Part shown: positions 33,586 to 43,453 of the stretch, one piece after another
Numbering within the stretch: the first letter of the stretch is position 1
Layout of the letters: each line of letters begins with the position of its first letter
From: UBA6059 sp965227155
GTDB lineage: Bacteria; Bacteroidota; Bacteroidia; Cytophagales; Cyclobacteriaceae
Reading direction: 5' to 3'
Length of the DNA stretch: 64,000 nucleotides
Assembly: GCA_965227155.1 (NCBI GenBank)
Contig: OZ245731.1
Coordinates: forward strand, 4,340,001-4,404,000
The notes under the pieces: generated by a model
What the model was told of the DNA's origin: nothing
Databases searched by the model: none
The model's input: only the letters and a program-made list of their open reading frames with translations
Program-made: the position numbers and the translations under genes

Positions 33586-34556
33586 AACTTATAGACGTAT
33601 CCAATGTTTGATACAAACTTCCTGGATAGACCATCGGGGTTTTTATCTCTTTGCGTAAGCCTGATGCCATTCATAATCTTGATACCAGACCTTACATTGA
33701 ATTGGTATCCTCCCCCGACAAGCAAAGTCATTGCTAAACCTGTAGACCCTTCTATTTGCCGGGTGATTTCTCCTGTACCCTCTTCATTTGGTACAGTAAT
33801 CTCATCTTCTGTCAATCGCCAGATCGGCAGCAATCCCAGATTAAAGTTCCAGTTGGTAAAGCGGAAATTCCGCTCAGCACGTAGCATAACATCCACACCC
33901 CTAACCAAATCTCTCGATTGAGTGTATTCAAGGGCTTTTTCCTCCAAAGGATGGTCAGCCCAGTCTTCCCAAAGGAATTGACTACCCGATTGTCCAAAAG
34001 CATGCTGATATCCTGCGGCAAACATCCAGTCTTTACCCACCCACGACAATCCGGCAATCAAATCCACTGTACCCAACCCGGCTTGGTTGTACATAGGTAA
34101 GGTTCTTCCTTCTGCAGTTCTCAAATTTGAAGCTCCGAGAGGCACTTTGGTACCGAGCGTGGCACTCAATTGACCTTTTTCTGTGTGTTTTAAGGTTCTG
34201 GTAGCACTAAGCGACAAATCCCCTATCCCTGAGGTATTGGCCAATGCGCCATCTACAACTACGTAAGGAAGCTTTATTTGCAAGTTATTGCGCTCGTTAA
34301 AGGCCACATTCGCATCTACGTAATAATTGTATACTACATCACCAAACCTGGTCATGCCGATGTATTGAGCCATTTCAATGGATCTTAATTTTATCTTGAT
34401 CCTCCTGTTAAAGTATTGATCAGGTTTCATCGCACCCATGGTGCAAAAACCAGCATCGCTACATCCTTGTGCCTGAGCAGCTTGAATAGAAAATAGAAAT
34501 GGAAGCAAAAAAAATAATGCTGATGCAAAAAATGATTTTCTTTTCGAAAAACTCAT
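33582..34556 (-). CDS. Outer-membrane beta-barrel protein upstream of the CHAT gene
   Basis: 324 residues from the ATG at 34556, which starts a normal signal peptide (S-K-R-K-S-F-F then hydrophobic, ending A-Q-A-Q); the frame extends to 34589 but adds only 11 non-signal residues. The mature protein has a Cys pair near the start (G-C-S-D-A-G-F-C) and alternating strand patterns ending in Y-K-F, typical of an outer-membrane barrel. No named family recognised. It overlaps the CHAT gene by 4 bases, so the two are co-expressed and may act together at the envelope. Confidence 0.78.
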   Translation of the reverse strand: MSFSKRKSFFASALFFLLPFLFSIQAAQAQGCSDAGFCTMGAMKPDQYFNRRIKIKLRSIEMAQYIGMTRFGDVVYNYYVDANVAFNERNNLQIKLPYVVVDGALANTSGIGDLSLSATRTLKHTEKGQLSATLGTKVPLGASNLRTAEGRTLPMYNQAGLGTVDLIAGLSWVGKDWMFAAGYQHAFGQSGSQFLWEDWADHPLEEKALEYTQSRDLVRGVDVMLRAERNFRFTNWNFNLGLLPIWRLTEDEITVPNEEGTGEITRQIEGSTGLAMTLLVGGGYQFNVRSGIKIMNGIRLTQRDKNPDGLSRKFVSNIGYVYKF

Positions 34557-34726
34557 AGTGCAATAAAATGAAGAAAACGATTCTTTCAAATTGGGGTTAA
34601 TAAAAAGTCAATTGTTTGTAGGGTCGACGACTTATTTACTTGCAAATCAATTTTATTGACAACAATTTAGGAGATTGATGCTTTATTAACGGTTGATAAG
34701 CACCATTGTAACTTAATAAATAGCCA

Positions 34727-37700
34727 ATGCACCGTATTTTAGCGGTTTTGATAATTATTTTTTCGTTTAGCAGTTTCCAGCAATTGCAGGAGCAAATTAT
34801 TTCTGGTAAAGTGATAGATGAAGCCGGTGATGCTATACCTGGCGTTACCATATTTTTAAAAGGCACTACACAAGGTACAGTCACTGATGTCGAAGGCAAC
34901 TATCGACTCAATGCCTCTCCTGATGATGTGGTTGTGTACAGCTATATTGGGTTTTTGACACAGGAGATAGCTGTGGGTAGTCAGTCAACCATCGATGTTA
35001 CCTTAAGCGAAGATGCGACCGAGCTTAATGAAGTCATCATAACAGGATATTCATCACAAAAGAAAAAGGATATCATTGGCTCTATTGCTTCTATTGAGGC
35101 TGAAGACATAGAAGGCATAGCGCTTACTGGTATGGATCAAGCGCTACAAGGTAAGGCTGCCGGTGTACAGGTTACCCAATCCTCCGGTACACCGGGTGGT
35201 GGCATCACAGTAAGGGTTCGCGGCTCCACCTCTATTTCCGCATCAAACCGTCCGCTATTCATTATTGACGGTGTGCCGGTAGAAACGGGTGCTTTGGCTT
35301 TGCGGAGTTTTGGAGGTCAAAATGATAACGCCCTGGCTACTTTGAATCCCAATGACATAGAATCTTTTCAGGTGCTTAAAGATGCCAGCGCTAAGGCCAT
35401 CTATGGTTCCCGTGCTGCAAATGGTGTAGTCTTGATTACTACCAAAAGAGGCCAGTCAGAGCAAACCAGTTTCAATCTCGATGTACAGAGGGGCATGATC
35501 GATATCACAAATAAGGTAGAATTACTAAACGCTGAGCAGTTACTTGAGCTGCAAAGGGAGGCCCTTGTCAATGCCGGACGCGACCCTGATGAGTCAGGCC
35601 TGATTGCCGGCGTTACGGATCAGATCAATACCGATTGGCTCGATGAGATTCTCAGGCAGGGCATTATGGAACAATATCAGTTGTCAGCCAGTGGCGGCAG
35701 CAGAAGCACAAAATACTACACCAGTCTGGCTTATCGCCGAGAAGAGGGCATTCAGCTCAATAATCAATTTGAGCGTTTTTCGGCTACCATCAATGTAGAT
35801 CACAAAGCCTCGGAGAAGTTTAGCTTTGGCACCAATCTTATGTTATCCAGGATTGTGAACAACCGGGTCAAAGGTGACAATTTTTTGGATGGCGTATATT
35901 CCGGTGCCATTAAGAGTCTACCCTATTATTATCCTTATGATGAGTTTGGTAGAATAATCGGGCCAAATAATCCGGCTTATGCAGGCTTTCCCAATTTCAA
36001 CCCCGTAGGTCAAGCCATACTACCAAGATTTGAAACTACTGCCCTTAAAATTCTGGGCGGTATTTATGGAGAATATCAAATATTGGAGAATTTGACGTTC
36101 AGATCAAAGATCAGTGTTGATTATAATAATGTAATTGAGGATCAATATGAACCCTCAAACACAGCTATTGGTGGATTTTTGGAGTCTGTAGGTGGACAGG
36201 GCTATGGTGTGTATTCCACTGGTATATATGCAACTGTAGTTAACAGCAATGTGCTCACTTACAATACAACCATTGGTAATAACCATAATTTGAATGTACT
36301 GCTTGGTACAGAGTTCTTACAATCAACCAATCGTTCTTCCAATGTGCAGGGCAGACTCTTTCCCAGCGATGACTTTACCTATATCACCTCTGCCGGCATT
36401 GTAGATGCCGGAAGTTCCTTCTTCATACAAAATGGCTTAAATTCTTATTTCACAGAAATAAAATATGATAATGCAGATCGGTTTTTCCTTTCTGTTTCGG
36501 GAAGATATGATGGCTCCTCCCGCTTTGGTGAAAACAATCAGTTTGGCTTTTTCCCCTCCTTTTCAGCAGGTTGGCGATTGACCAGGGAATCATTTATTGA
36601 GCCGCTGGGCATCTTTGATGACCTCAAGCTAAGGACAAGCTATGGCTTTACAGGAAATGAAAGAATAGGCGACTTTCAGTTTCTGGGCACATTTGCTGCT
36701 ACCACCTACAATGGCGCCTCGGGTACCGGACCTTCCAATCTTGAAAACCCTGATTTGAAATGGGAACGCACAAGGGAGTTCAATGCCGGTATAGATATGT
36801 CATTTCTGGCAGGCAGATTACAAACCAGCTTTGATTACTACGATAATTTGACGGATGATCTTTTATTTGATGAGCCGATTCCATTCACCACAGGCTTTGG
36901 TAGCCTGCAAGGCAATATTGGTAACATCAGCAATAAGGGGATGGAATTAGCCATTACCTCCATCAATATGGATGACCAGCTCAAATGGTCTACGACCTTA
37001 AATCTAAGCCGCAATATCAATGAGGTAGTTTCCCTGGCGGATACACTGCCGATCTTCTCCGGATTTTCTGCCTCTGGCGTGGGTAACACCAACATTGTGA
37101 AAGAAGGTGAACCATTGGGTACTTTCTGGGGGCTTGAGTTTTTAGGTGTAGATCCTGCTACCGGTGATGCTCTTTATGATGACACCAATCTGGATGGTGA
37201 AATCACTGCCGATGACGCCAAAATTCTGGGCAATGCTCAACCAGATTTCATCGGTGGCATTACCAACAACCTGCAATATGGCCCCTTTGACCTTAGCATA
37301 TTCTTCCAGTTTAGCTATGGCAATGACATGCTAAACCTGAGCAATACGGGCTTATTGAATGCCGGTGAGGACCTGAATTATAATCAGGTGATAAAGGCGC
37401 TTGATCGATGGCGACAGCCAGGAGACATCACTGATGTGCCCAGGTATGAAGCTGAGAATACCAGAAATAACTGGCACAGCTCCAGGTTTATTGAAGACGC
37501 ATCTTTCCTGCGCCTCAAAAATGTATCTATTGGATACACATTACCTGATCGACTGCTCAGCAAATATTTTGTGCAATCTGCCAGGATCTACGCTTCTGCC
37601 ACTAACCTTTGGACCCTAACCTCCTACACTGGTGGCGATCCTGAGGTAAGTTCCATTGACGGAAGTACAACAGCACAGGGCATAGACTTTTTCACGCTGC

Positions 37701-37744
37701 CTCAGGTAAGAACAATTATGGTTGGATTAAATGTTAAATTCTAG
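34727..37744 (+). CDS. SusC/RagA-type TonB-linked outer-membrane receptor
   Basis: 1005 residues. A weak signal sequence is followed by a carboxypeptidase-regulatory-like beta-sandwich (S-G-K-V-I-D-E-A-G-D-A-I-P-G-V, about 26-100), a TonB-box-like segment before the plug (L-N-E-V-I-I-T-G-Y, about 101-109), the plug domain (about 115-235, with V-R-V-R-G-S-T-S and N-P-N-D-I-E-S-F-Q-V-L-K-D-A-S) and a 22-strand barrel ending V-G-L-N-V-K-F. It imports large ligands across the outer membrane with its SusD lid. First gene of a five-gene operon ending in a metalloprotease. Confidence 0.96.
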   Translation: MHRILAVLIIIFSFSSFQQLQEQIISGKVIDEAGDAIPGVTIFLKGTTQGTVTDVEGNYRLNASPDDVVVYSYIGFLTQEIAVGSQSTIDVTLSEDATELNEVIITGYSSQKKKDIIGSIASIEAEDIEGIALTGMDQALQGKAAGVQVTQSSGTPGGGITVRVRGSTSISASNRPLFIIDGVPVETGALALRSFGGQNDNALATLNPNDIESFQVLKDASAKAIYGSRAANGVVLITTKRGQSEQTSFNLDVQRGMIDITNKVELLNAEQLLELQREALVNAGRDPDESGLIAGVTDQINTDWLDEILRQGIMEQYQLSASGGSRSTKYYTSLAYRREEGIQLNNQFERFSATINVDHKASEKFSFGTNLMLSRIVNNRVKGDNFLDGVYSGAIKSLPYYYPYDEFGRIIGPNNPAYAGFPNFNPVGQAILPRFETTALKILGGIYGEYQILENLTFRSKISVDYNNVIEDQYEPSNTAIGGFLESVGGQGYGVYSTGIYATVVNSNVLTYNTTIGNNHNLNVLLGTEFLQSTNRSSNVQGRLFPSDDFTYITSAGIVDAGSSFFIQNGLNSYFTEIKYDNADRFFLSVSGRYDGSSRFGENNQFGFFPSFSAGWRLTRESFIEPLGIFDDLKLRTSYGFTGNERIGDFQFLGTFAATTYNGASGTGPSNLENPDLKWERTREFNAGIDMSFLAGRLQTSFDYYDNLTDDLLFDEPIPFTTGFGSLQGNIGNISNKGMELAITSINMDDQLKWSTTLNLSRNINEVVSLADTLPIFSGFSASGVGNTNIVKEGEPLGTFWGLEFLGVDPATGDALYDDTNLDGEITADDAKILGNAQPDFIGGITNNLQYGPFDLSIFFQFSYGNDMLNLSNTGLLNAGEDLNYNQVIKALDRWRQPGDITDVPRYEAENTRNNWHSSRFIEDASFLRLKNVSIGYTLPDRLLSKYFVQSARIYASATNLWTLTSYTGGDPEVSSIDGSTTAQGIDFFTLPQVRTIMVGLNVKF

Positions 37745-37747
37745 GCC

Positions 37748-39109
37748 ATGGGTATAAAAAAACATATCGCCATCATTTTCAGTCTGGGAGTTTGGCTATT
37801 GCCTTCATGTGAGGATTATTTGAATCCAGAGCCTGTAAATCTTTTGATTGATGATCTGGCACTGAATGAGCCTGGTGATGTTAATTCAGTTGAGATTGGA
37901 TTATATGCGCGTGCCAGAGGCTTAGGTGCTCCCACCGTTATTGCAGGTGATATGACTGCCGACATGCTCATTCACAATGGGACATTTAATCAATACCGGG
38001 AATTGGGCAGTAAGGAAATTACACCCAGTAATGCAGCTGCTACTACATTATGGGGATCGGTGTACGGTACTGTTTACAGTGCAAATTTTGTACTCGAGCG
38101 TCTGCCGGATATCCTGGGTGTACCCGGAGATGAAAGGCAGAACCTTACGGCGGTAGCCAGGTTCTTAAGAGGTTATGCCTATTTTATTGGTGTTTATACA
38201 TATGGAGATATTCCATTGGTCACTACTACCGATATAGAAACAAACAGAAGAGTTCCCCGGGCCAATCGACAGGAAGTGCTTGATTTTGTATTAGAAGATT
38301 ACCTCTTTGCCCTTGAAAACATTACAGAAGACCCTGTGAATGCAGGATTTGTAGGCCTACATACTGTAGAAGCAGCCCTGGCAAGGTTTTATTTGTATAG
38401 AGAAAACTGGCAGCAGGCTGAGGATTTTGCCAGTCGTGTTATTGATTCAGAAGCTTATGAGCTGGTAAGCGATTATGCTGAAATTGTGAATGAAGATTTT
38501 ACGGATGAGGCTATTTTTGAATTTGGCTATTCTATAGCCGATGATCCGGGCACTGATGCCAATAGAGGCCTCAATGATCTCTTCATTGGCAGGCGTGAAA
38601 TCATTCCCAGCAATCAGGCTGTTTTCTCGCTGAATTCGGAACAGGCTGGCGATCGCTGGCAAAGTTTACGGTTCAATATCGAAAACCTAGGTGGTGACGA
38701 TAATGGCTGGTCTGTCAATAAATACGGCAATGCTGATGCTGACAATAACAATATTGTTGTTTTCCGATTGGCAGAAATGTACCTCATAAGAGCTGAAGCC
38801 AGAGCCAGAAGGAATAACCTTGATGGAGCGGTAGAAGACATCAATGTATTGAGGATAAGGGCAAATGCGCCTGACATCACCAATGTGGCCAATAGTCAGC
38901 AGCTATTATTGACCATTGAAAACGAACGCTTATTTGAACTGGCCTATGAAGGTCACCGCTGGTATGATTTGGTACGAACAGGTAGAATCAATACAGTGAT
39001 GCAGGCTTTTTCACCAAACTGGAAGCAGGCTTATGAGCTTTGGCCTATTCCTTTACGAGAGATACAAAACAATCCGGCATTGATTGGACAACAAAACCCT
39101 GGATATTGA
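37748..39109 (+). CDS. SusD/RagB-type outer-membrane lipoprotein
   Basis: 453 residues with a lipoprotein signal (W-L-L-P-S-C, Cys about residue 21) and SusD features: four TPR-like units, L-R-G-Y-A-Y-F near residue 137, F-R-L-A-E-M-Y-L-I-R-A-E-A near 340, and E-N-E-R-L-F-E-L-A-Y-E-G-H-R-W-Y-D-L-V-R-T-G towards the end. It is the surface lid of the SusC pore, 3 bases downstream of susC. Its stop overlaps the next start (TGATG). The ligand class is suggested by context to be peptides. Confidence 0.95.
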   Translation: MGIKKHIAIIFSLGVWLLPSCEDYLNPEPVNLLIDDLALNEPGDVNSVEIGLYARARGLGAPTVIAGDMTADMLIHNGTFNQYRELGSKEITPSNAAATTLWGSVYGTVYSANFVLERLPDILGVPGDERQNLTAVARFLRGYAYFIGVYTYGDIPLVTTTDIETNRRVPRANRQEVLDFVLEDYLFALENITEDPVNAGFVGLHTVEAALARFYLYRENWQQAEDFASRVIDSEAYELVSDYAEIVNEDFTDEAIFEFGYSIADDPGTDANRGLNDLFIGRREIIPSNQAVFSLNSEQAGDRWQSLRFNIENLGGDDNGWSVNKYGNADADNNNIVVFRLAEMYLIRAEARARRNNLDGAVEDINVLRIRANAPDITNVANSQQLLLTIENERLFELAYEGHRWYDLVRTGRINTVMQAFSPNWKQAYELWPIPLREIQNNPALIGQQNPGY

Positions 39110-39900
39110 TGAGAAGAGCATTGGTTATCCTAGCCCTTGCATGGGCATTTTTCGGTTGCGAACAGGAGCCTATCCTTTTTGAAGGGCCTTATTTTGTGCG
39201 TTTTACAAATGAGCAGGATTCAAGGTCAGAGACTGAGCTTGATATTATTGAAATACCGGTACATCTAGCCGGGCCTGCTCAGGAAACTAACCTGGACATA
39301 CAGTATTCGGTGGGTGGTGATGCCCGGGAAGGCGTGGATTACGAATTTGTTTCCCCCAAAGGTCAGGTAAGAATTGTACGAGGACAGAATTTTGGCACTA
39401 TCGAAATCCTTTTGATCAATAATGCCAATAACATTCTCGAGTCTCAGGATATAGAATTAACCATTGAATCCATCAATAGTGAGGAAATAGCCATTGGTCA
39501 GGGCGAAAGTCAAATAGGCCGCACCGCAGTTTTTACAATACTGGACGCCTGCATACTTAGTGGTGGCTATACGGGCACAAGAGATATCAGCACATCACCA
39601 ATAACTAATATCTCAGTATCCAGCTTTGATTGCCGTGAATACCAGTTAAGCAACTGGGATATCAATATCGAAGAATTGGGAAGTTTCCCAAGAGAGCGGA
39701 CACTGGTATTTGTGGATAATTTTGATAATACGATTACCATTCCTGAACAGGAGGAAGAAACCCTCAACGAGGAATTTGCTACAATAAGAGGTACCGGTTC
39801 CATCAACCCTTTTGATGATGTAATCACACTGAATATTGAACTGGTCGATTTTGAAGGCTCTCCTGTAGTTACTATTAATTTAATCCCCGATACAAGATGA
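39109..39900 (+). CDS. Surface lipoprotein with Calx-beta-like domain (SusCD-associated)
   Basis: 263 residues starting at the ATG that overlaps the susD stop by one base. Lipobox A-F-F-G-C places the Cys at about residue 17. Residues about 40-135 show a Calx-beta/DUF4843-like pattern (I-P-V-H-L-A-G-P, Y-S-V-G-G-D-A-R-E-G-V-D-Y, G-T-I-E-I-L-L-I-N-N), and the second half is strand-rich. Such lipoproteins form the third component of many SusCD loci, probably binding substrate at the cell surface. The longer frame from 39040 overlaps susD and is not used. Confidence 0.82.
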   Translation: MRRALVILALAWAFFGCEQEPILFEGPYFVRFTNEQDSRSETELDIIEIPVHLAGPAQETNLDIQYSVGGDAREGVDYEFVSPKGQVRIVRGQNFGTIEILLINNANNILESQDIELTIESINSEEIAIGQGESQIGRTAVFTILDACILSGGYTGTRDISTSPITNISVSSFDCREYQLSNWDINIEELGSFPRERTLVFVDNFDNTITIPEQEEETLNEEFATIRGTGSINPFDDVITLNIELVDFEGSPVVTINLIPDTR

Positions 39901-40373
39901 AAAGACTGGCTTACCTTTTTTCATTCTTATTGCTAATTCCTCTACTATCCTGTACGGAAGAGCAGCAAATTACACCGGTTTCCTATTCGAGGTTGCTCAC
40001 AGGGGAAACAAGCAAAACATGGCGCATGGATGCTATACAAATCCTGGAGGATGGTAGGCCTTCCGGAAGTTTTCTGGTGCCTAATCAATGCGATTTTGAT
40101 GATGTTTTCGTCTTTTACAACAATCCTGAAAAGCTGTATATCGTAGATAACGGTCCACAAAAATGTAGCGACGAAGAACCCGATGAATTGGTAAGGGATA
40201 CCTGGTCTTTTGTGAATGCTACTGCTACAGTCGAAATGATTGTACCTATACTGGCGGATTTCAAATTGCCATTCATTGTGAAGAGCCTGGATGAAAATTC
40301 TATGACCACAGAAATCTTCTTCCAGGGTGGTAGCTATAGGTTTATTTATGTTTCATCAGGAACCGGAGGATAG
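39897..40373 (+). CDS. Small lipoprotein, lipocalin-like (SusCD-associated)
   Basis: 158 residues with lipobox L-L-S-C (Cys about residue 19). The body has a lipocalin-like opening (T-S-K-T-W-R-M-D-A-I-Q, about 38-48) and later strands D-T-W-S-F-V-N. It overlaps the upstream lipoprotein gene by 4 bases and precedes the metalloprotease by 6. A substrate-binding role is an inference from context. Confidence 0.75.
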   Translation: MKRLAYLFSFLLLIPLLSCTEEQQITPVSYSRLLTGETSKTWRMDAIQILEDGRPSGSFLVPNQCDFDDVFVFYNNPEKLYIVDNGPQKCSDEEPDELVRDTWSFVNATATVEMIVPILADFKLPFIVKSLDENSMTTEIFFQGGSYRFIYVSSGTGG

Positions 40374-40379
40374 TTAAGT

Positions 40380-42788
40380 ATGGGTAAGGTTAGTATTTAC
40401 ATTGGAATTTTTGTCCTTCTCTTTTTCTCATTTGATATCAAGGCACAGCGCAATATGCCACCGGTGCCAGAAATGAGAACTTGTGACGCAATGGAGCAGG
40501 ATCTTGAAAACCGTGCTAAATATTACAATTACTCAAGTATTGATGAGCTAGAGGTAGCCATTGCGCAGAAAATTGAGGAATACACATCACTGGAAGCACG
40601 AGGAAGGTTGCAAAATGAGGTGTATACCCTACCCATTGTCGTGCATGTGGTGCACAGTGGAGAAAACGTGGGTTCCGGTAAAAACCTGAGCTTCGAGCAA
40701 ATACAATCGCAGATAGAAGTACTCAATGAGGATTTTAGACGAGCTGTTGGAACCAATGGTGAAAATGATGATCCAAGAGGCGCAGATATTGAAATCGAGT
40801 TTTGCCTTGCCGCACTGGATGAGGATGGTCAGGAGCTGGAAGAACCCGGTGTACATCGGTACAATGGCAATCGGGAAGCATGGACCAGAAATGAAATTGA
40901 AGGGATACTAAAACCTGCAACCATTTGGGACCCCAACCAATATTTGAATATATGGACTGTTGATTTTGAAGGAGAAAATGAGCTATTACTAGGCTATGCG
41001 CAATTTCCAAGTGAATCAGGTTTACAGGGGCTTGGTGCCAGTGGTGGAGCCAGCAGCACCGATGGTGTGGTGGTTCGATATACCAGTTTCGGATCTGCGG
41101 AGAAAGGTAACTTTCCTATTATGCAGGCTCCCTACAATCGAGGTAGAACCACTACGCATGAGATAGGCCATTTCCTTGGTCTTAGACACATTTGGGGAGA
41201 TGGGCCCTGCGGCTCTGATGACTTTGTGTCTGACACACCGGAGCAAAGTGGACCTACACGTGGATGTCCCCTTGGAAAAGCTTCCTGTGGTTCTAATGAT
41301 ATGATTGCCAATTACATGGATTATTCTGATGATGCCTGTATGAATATCTTCACCCAGGGTCAGAAAGCCAGAATCAGGGCTGTCATGGAATTAAGTCCCA
41401 GAAGGGCTTCCCTATCCAATTCATCTGCCTGTGCCATAGCCGTCACTGAAATCCCTACCCCGGACTTCAGGGCAGACAAGGATTTAGTGCTTAGAGATGG
41501 TACTGTGCGCTTTACAGACCTGTCCACCAATTTCCCTGACAGCTGGCAGTGGACATTTGAAGGCGGTTCTCCCAGTACGAGCACAGAACGAAACCCTATT
41601 GTTACCTATGCTACTGAGGGCATCTTCAGGGTCAGCCTTACCGTTGGCAATTCAATTGGTACCGCCGAGCCATTGGTGAAAGAAGGCTTCATTACTGTAT
41701 CTTCGGAAGGTATTTGCAATACCCTAAGCAATGTAGTAGGTGATACTGAAACCCTACCGATCAAAGATATCTACCGCGATACTGCTATCATTAACCCTCA
41801 GGGCTATCTTACCGGCCATAATAGTCTTGGTTTGCAGGCAGTTTCAGAGTTTTTCATAAATGATCTGGGATACGAAAATTTGAGCGCTGTGAATATCCGT
41901 TTTGGAAAGGCATTTTCAGAAAGGGATGATGCCAGGGTGACTGTGGTGGTCTGGAATGCCCGTGGACCACAGAATAGTCCTGCGGCGATATTGGACCAGC
42001 AGGATGTACTGATAAAGCAAATACAGGAAGATATCGCTAACGACAGAACTACCAAAATCATCTTTGGAGGTCAGGTGCCGCTTTTTGGTGCGGCTTTTCA
42101 AGTGGGCGTTTTATTTCAAAACTATGAGCGGGGTGATACTGTGGTGGTGCAGACAACCCCTGATGGCGTTTCTACCAAAGCGACGAGTTGGGAGTTGAAT
42201 CAATATGATGAATGGACCCAATACGCACTTTCCTGGGGTGCCAATATTGCATTGGATATAGAACCGGAGGTAGGCATGAACCCATCCGTACAAATCAGCA
42301 GCAATAATCTCATCATTAATCCGGGGCAGGAAATTCAGATCAATGCAGCTGGCGCCAGTATTTTCCAATGGAATGCCGATGATGGCAGTATTTCCAATGC
42401 TTTGGGACCACAAATCAGAGTCAATCCGACGCAAACCACCACTTATACTGTAAGTGGCAGTGGCGTTGACCTATGTGTGGAAGAGGCAAGGCTTACCATC
42501 TTCGTAAGAAGTGTAACCGGAATTCGGAATGAGCTTACGGGCGAACTGAGCCTCTACCCTAACCCAACATCTGATTTGGCCACCATACGCCTTATCAATG
42601 ATGAAATCAGTGCTGTAAACATACAAGTATGGAATGCACTGGGCAGAGCCATTTATAAAAGGTCATTTAGAAAGACAGGCAAACAACTTGATGCCACGGT
42701 TCCGCTTAGCAATCAGCCCCCAGGCATGTATATCGTACAGATTAGCCAGGGCGATCAACAGCAGGTGCTGAAACTTATAAAGCAATAA
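40380..42788 (+). CDS. Secreted M43 zinc metalloprotease with PKD domain and T9SS sorting signal
   Basis: 802 residues, signal peptide 1-20 (D-I-K-A-Q). The peptidase domain has the M43/pappalysin zinc site H260-E-I-G-H264-F-L-G-L-R-H270 and a Met-turn (N-Y-M-D-Y-S-D-D-A-C-M) near 310. A PKD-type domain (about 360-440, with F-T-D-L-S-T-N and W-T-F-E-G-G) follows, then a strand-rich region and another immunoglobulin-like part. The last 75 residues are a type A T9SS domain (L-Y-P-N-P-T ... G-M-Y-I-V-Q ... K-L-I-K-Q). It is therefore exported by type IX secretion and anchored or released at the surface. Last gene of the SusCD operon, closed by a terminator. Confidence 0.93.
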   Translation: MGKVSIYIGIFVLLFFSFDIKAQRNMPPVPEMRTCDAMEQDLENRAKYYNYSSIDELEVAIAQKIEEYTSLEARGRLQNEVYTLPIVVHVVHSGENVGSGKNLSFEQIQSQIEVLNEDFRRAVGTNGENDDPRGADIEIEFCLAALDEDGQELEEPGVHRYNGNREAWTRNEIEGILKPATIWDPNQYLNIWTVDFEGENELLLGYAQFPSESGLQGLGASGGASSTDGVVVRYTSFGSAEKGNFPIMQAPYNRGRTTTHEIGHFLGLRHIWGDGPCGSDDFVSDTPEQSGPTRGCPLGKASCGSNDMIANYMDYSDDACMNIFTQGQKARIRAVMELSPRRASLSNSSACAIAVTEIPTPDFRADKDLVLRDGTVRFTDLSTNFPDSWQWTFEGGSPSTSTERNPIVTYATEGIFRVSLTVGNSIGTAEPLVKEGFITVSSEGICNTLSNVVGDTETLPIKDIYRDTAIINPQGYLTGHNSLGLQAVSEFFINDLGYENLSAVNIRFGKAFSERDDARVTVVVWNARGPQNSPAAILDQQDVLIKQIQEDIANDRTTKIIFGGQVPLFGAAFQVGVLFQNYERGDTVVVQTTPDGVSTKATSWELNQYDEWTQYALSWGANIALDIEPEVGMNPSVQISSNNLIINPGQEIQINAAGASIFQWNADDGSISNALGPQIRVNPTQTTTYTVSGSGVDLCVEEARLTIFVRSVTGIRNELTGELSLYPNPTSDLATIRLINDEISAVNIQVWNALGRAIYKRSFRKTGKQLDATVPLSNQPPGMYIVQISQGDQQQVLKLIKQ

Positions 42789-42790
42789 AA

Positions 42791-42817
42791 AAATCCTGCC
42801 CGGAATGAGCAGGATTT
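42791..42817. terminator. Bidirectional hairpin terminator
   Basis: AAATCCTGC (42791-42799) and GCAGGATTT (42809-42817), a 9-bp stem with a 9-base loop. A-rich sequence precedes it and T-rich follows. It lies between the stop of the metalloprotease (42788) and the 3' end of the convergent lipoprotein gene (42851), so it can end both transcripts. Confidence 0.75.
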
Positions 42818-42850
42818 GAATTCTTATTTATTTTCTTAAAAGTTTCGATT

Positions 42851-43375
42851 CTATTTTTCAAAATAATAAAATAACCTGGCTTGTACAGTAACAGCTAATG
42901 AATCAAACTGCGCATCTGTAAGCCCCTGCGTTAAAGTATCCGTAACTGCATCGGGTAAGGCTATCACATTTACATCAAAACTTAGTGTAAGCTCATCATC
43001 ATCTAGATTTTCTACGATGAAATCAGTTTGGTCACCGGGCTCGAAATCATCAGGTGATAGCTCTAAATCTTCTCCCTCATAGGTATATGTTCCAGATGAG
43101 GTTTCGTTGGGTCCGGGTACTCTGATCTCCTGCTCATAAGTGCCATCAGCCATAAAGTTGATCGTCCACTCCTCGATACCAAACTCCTGGGGTAAAAACG
43201 CCTGACCATTATTGTTGATGAAGCCTGTAGGAAAATTGTTGTAAGCAATCAAATCCAATATCCACTCACCCACTATCGGGCTTACAGGTGCCGGTTCGTC
43301 ATCATCATCCCCACCACAAGAAGCCATAAAAACAAGGCCTAAGGCCAATAAAGCCAACAAGAATCTATTTTTCAT
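42851..43375 (-). CDS. Lipocalin-like lipoprotein
   Basis: 174 residues from the ATG at 43375, which gives a standard lipoprotein signal (L-V-F-M-A-S-C, then G-G-D-D-D-D, the acid-rich sequence typical of Bacteroidota surface-exposed lipoproteins). Two Met codons further upstream (43402, 43393) would add a polar extension before the signal. The domain starts I-V-G-E-W-I-L-D-L and has a T-S-S-G-T-Y-T-Y-E-G strand, typical of lipocalin-like proteins. Ligand unknown; monocistronic. Confidence 0.8.
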   Translation of the reverse strand: MKNRFLLALLALGLVFMASCGGDDDDEPAPVSPIVGEWILDLIAYNNFPTGFINNNGQAFLPQEFGIEEWTINFMADGTYEQEIRVPGPNETSSGTYTYEGEDLELSPDDFEPGDQTDFIVENLDDDELTLSFDVNVIALPDAVTDTLTQGLTDAQFDSLAVTVQARLFYYFEK

Positions 43376-43453
43376 CGTAAATTGTTTATTCATTCTAAGC
43401 ATTATTAAGACTTACTAATTTAATATAAGCCAGTTGTTTAAAACCTAATTTCA

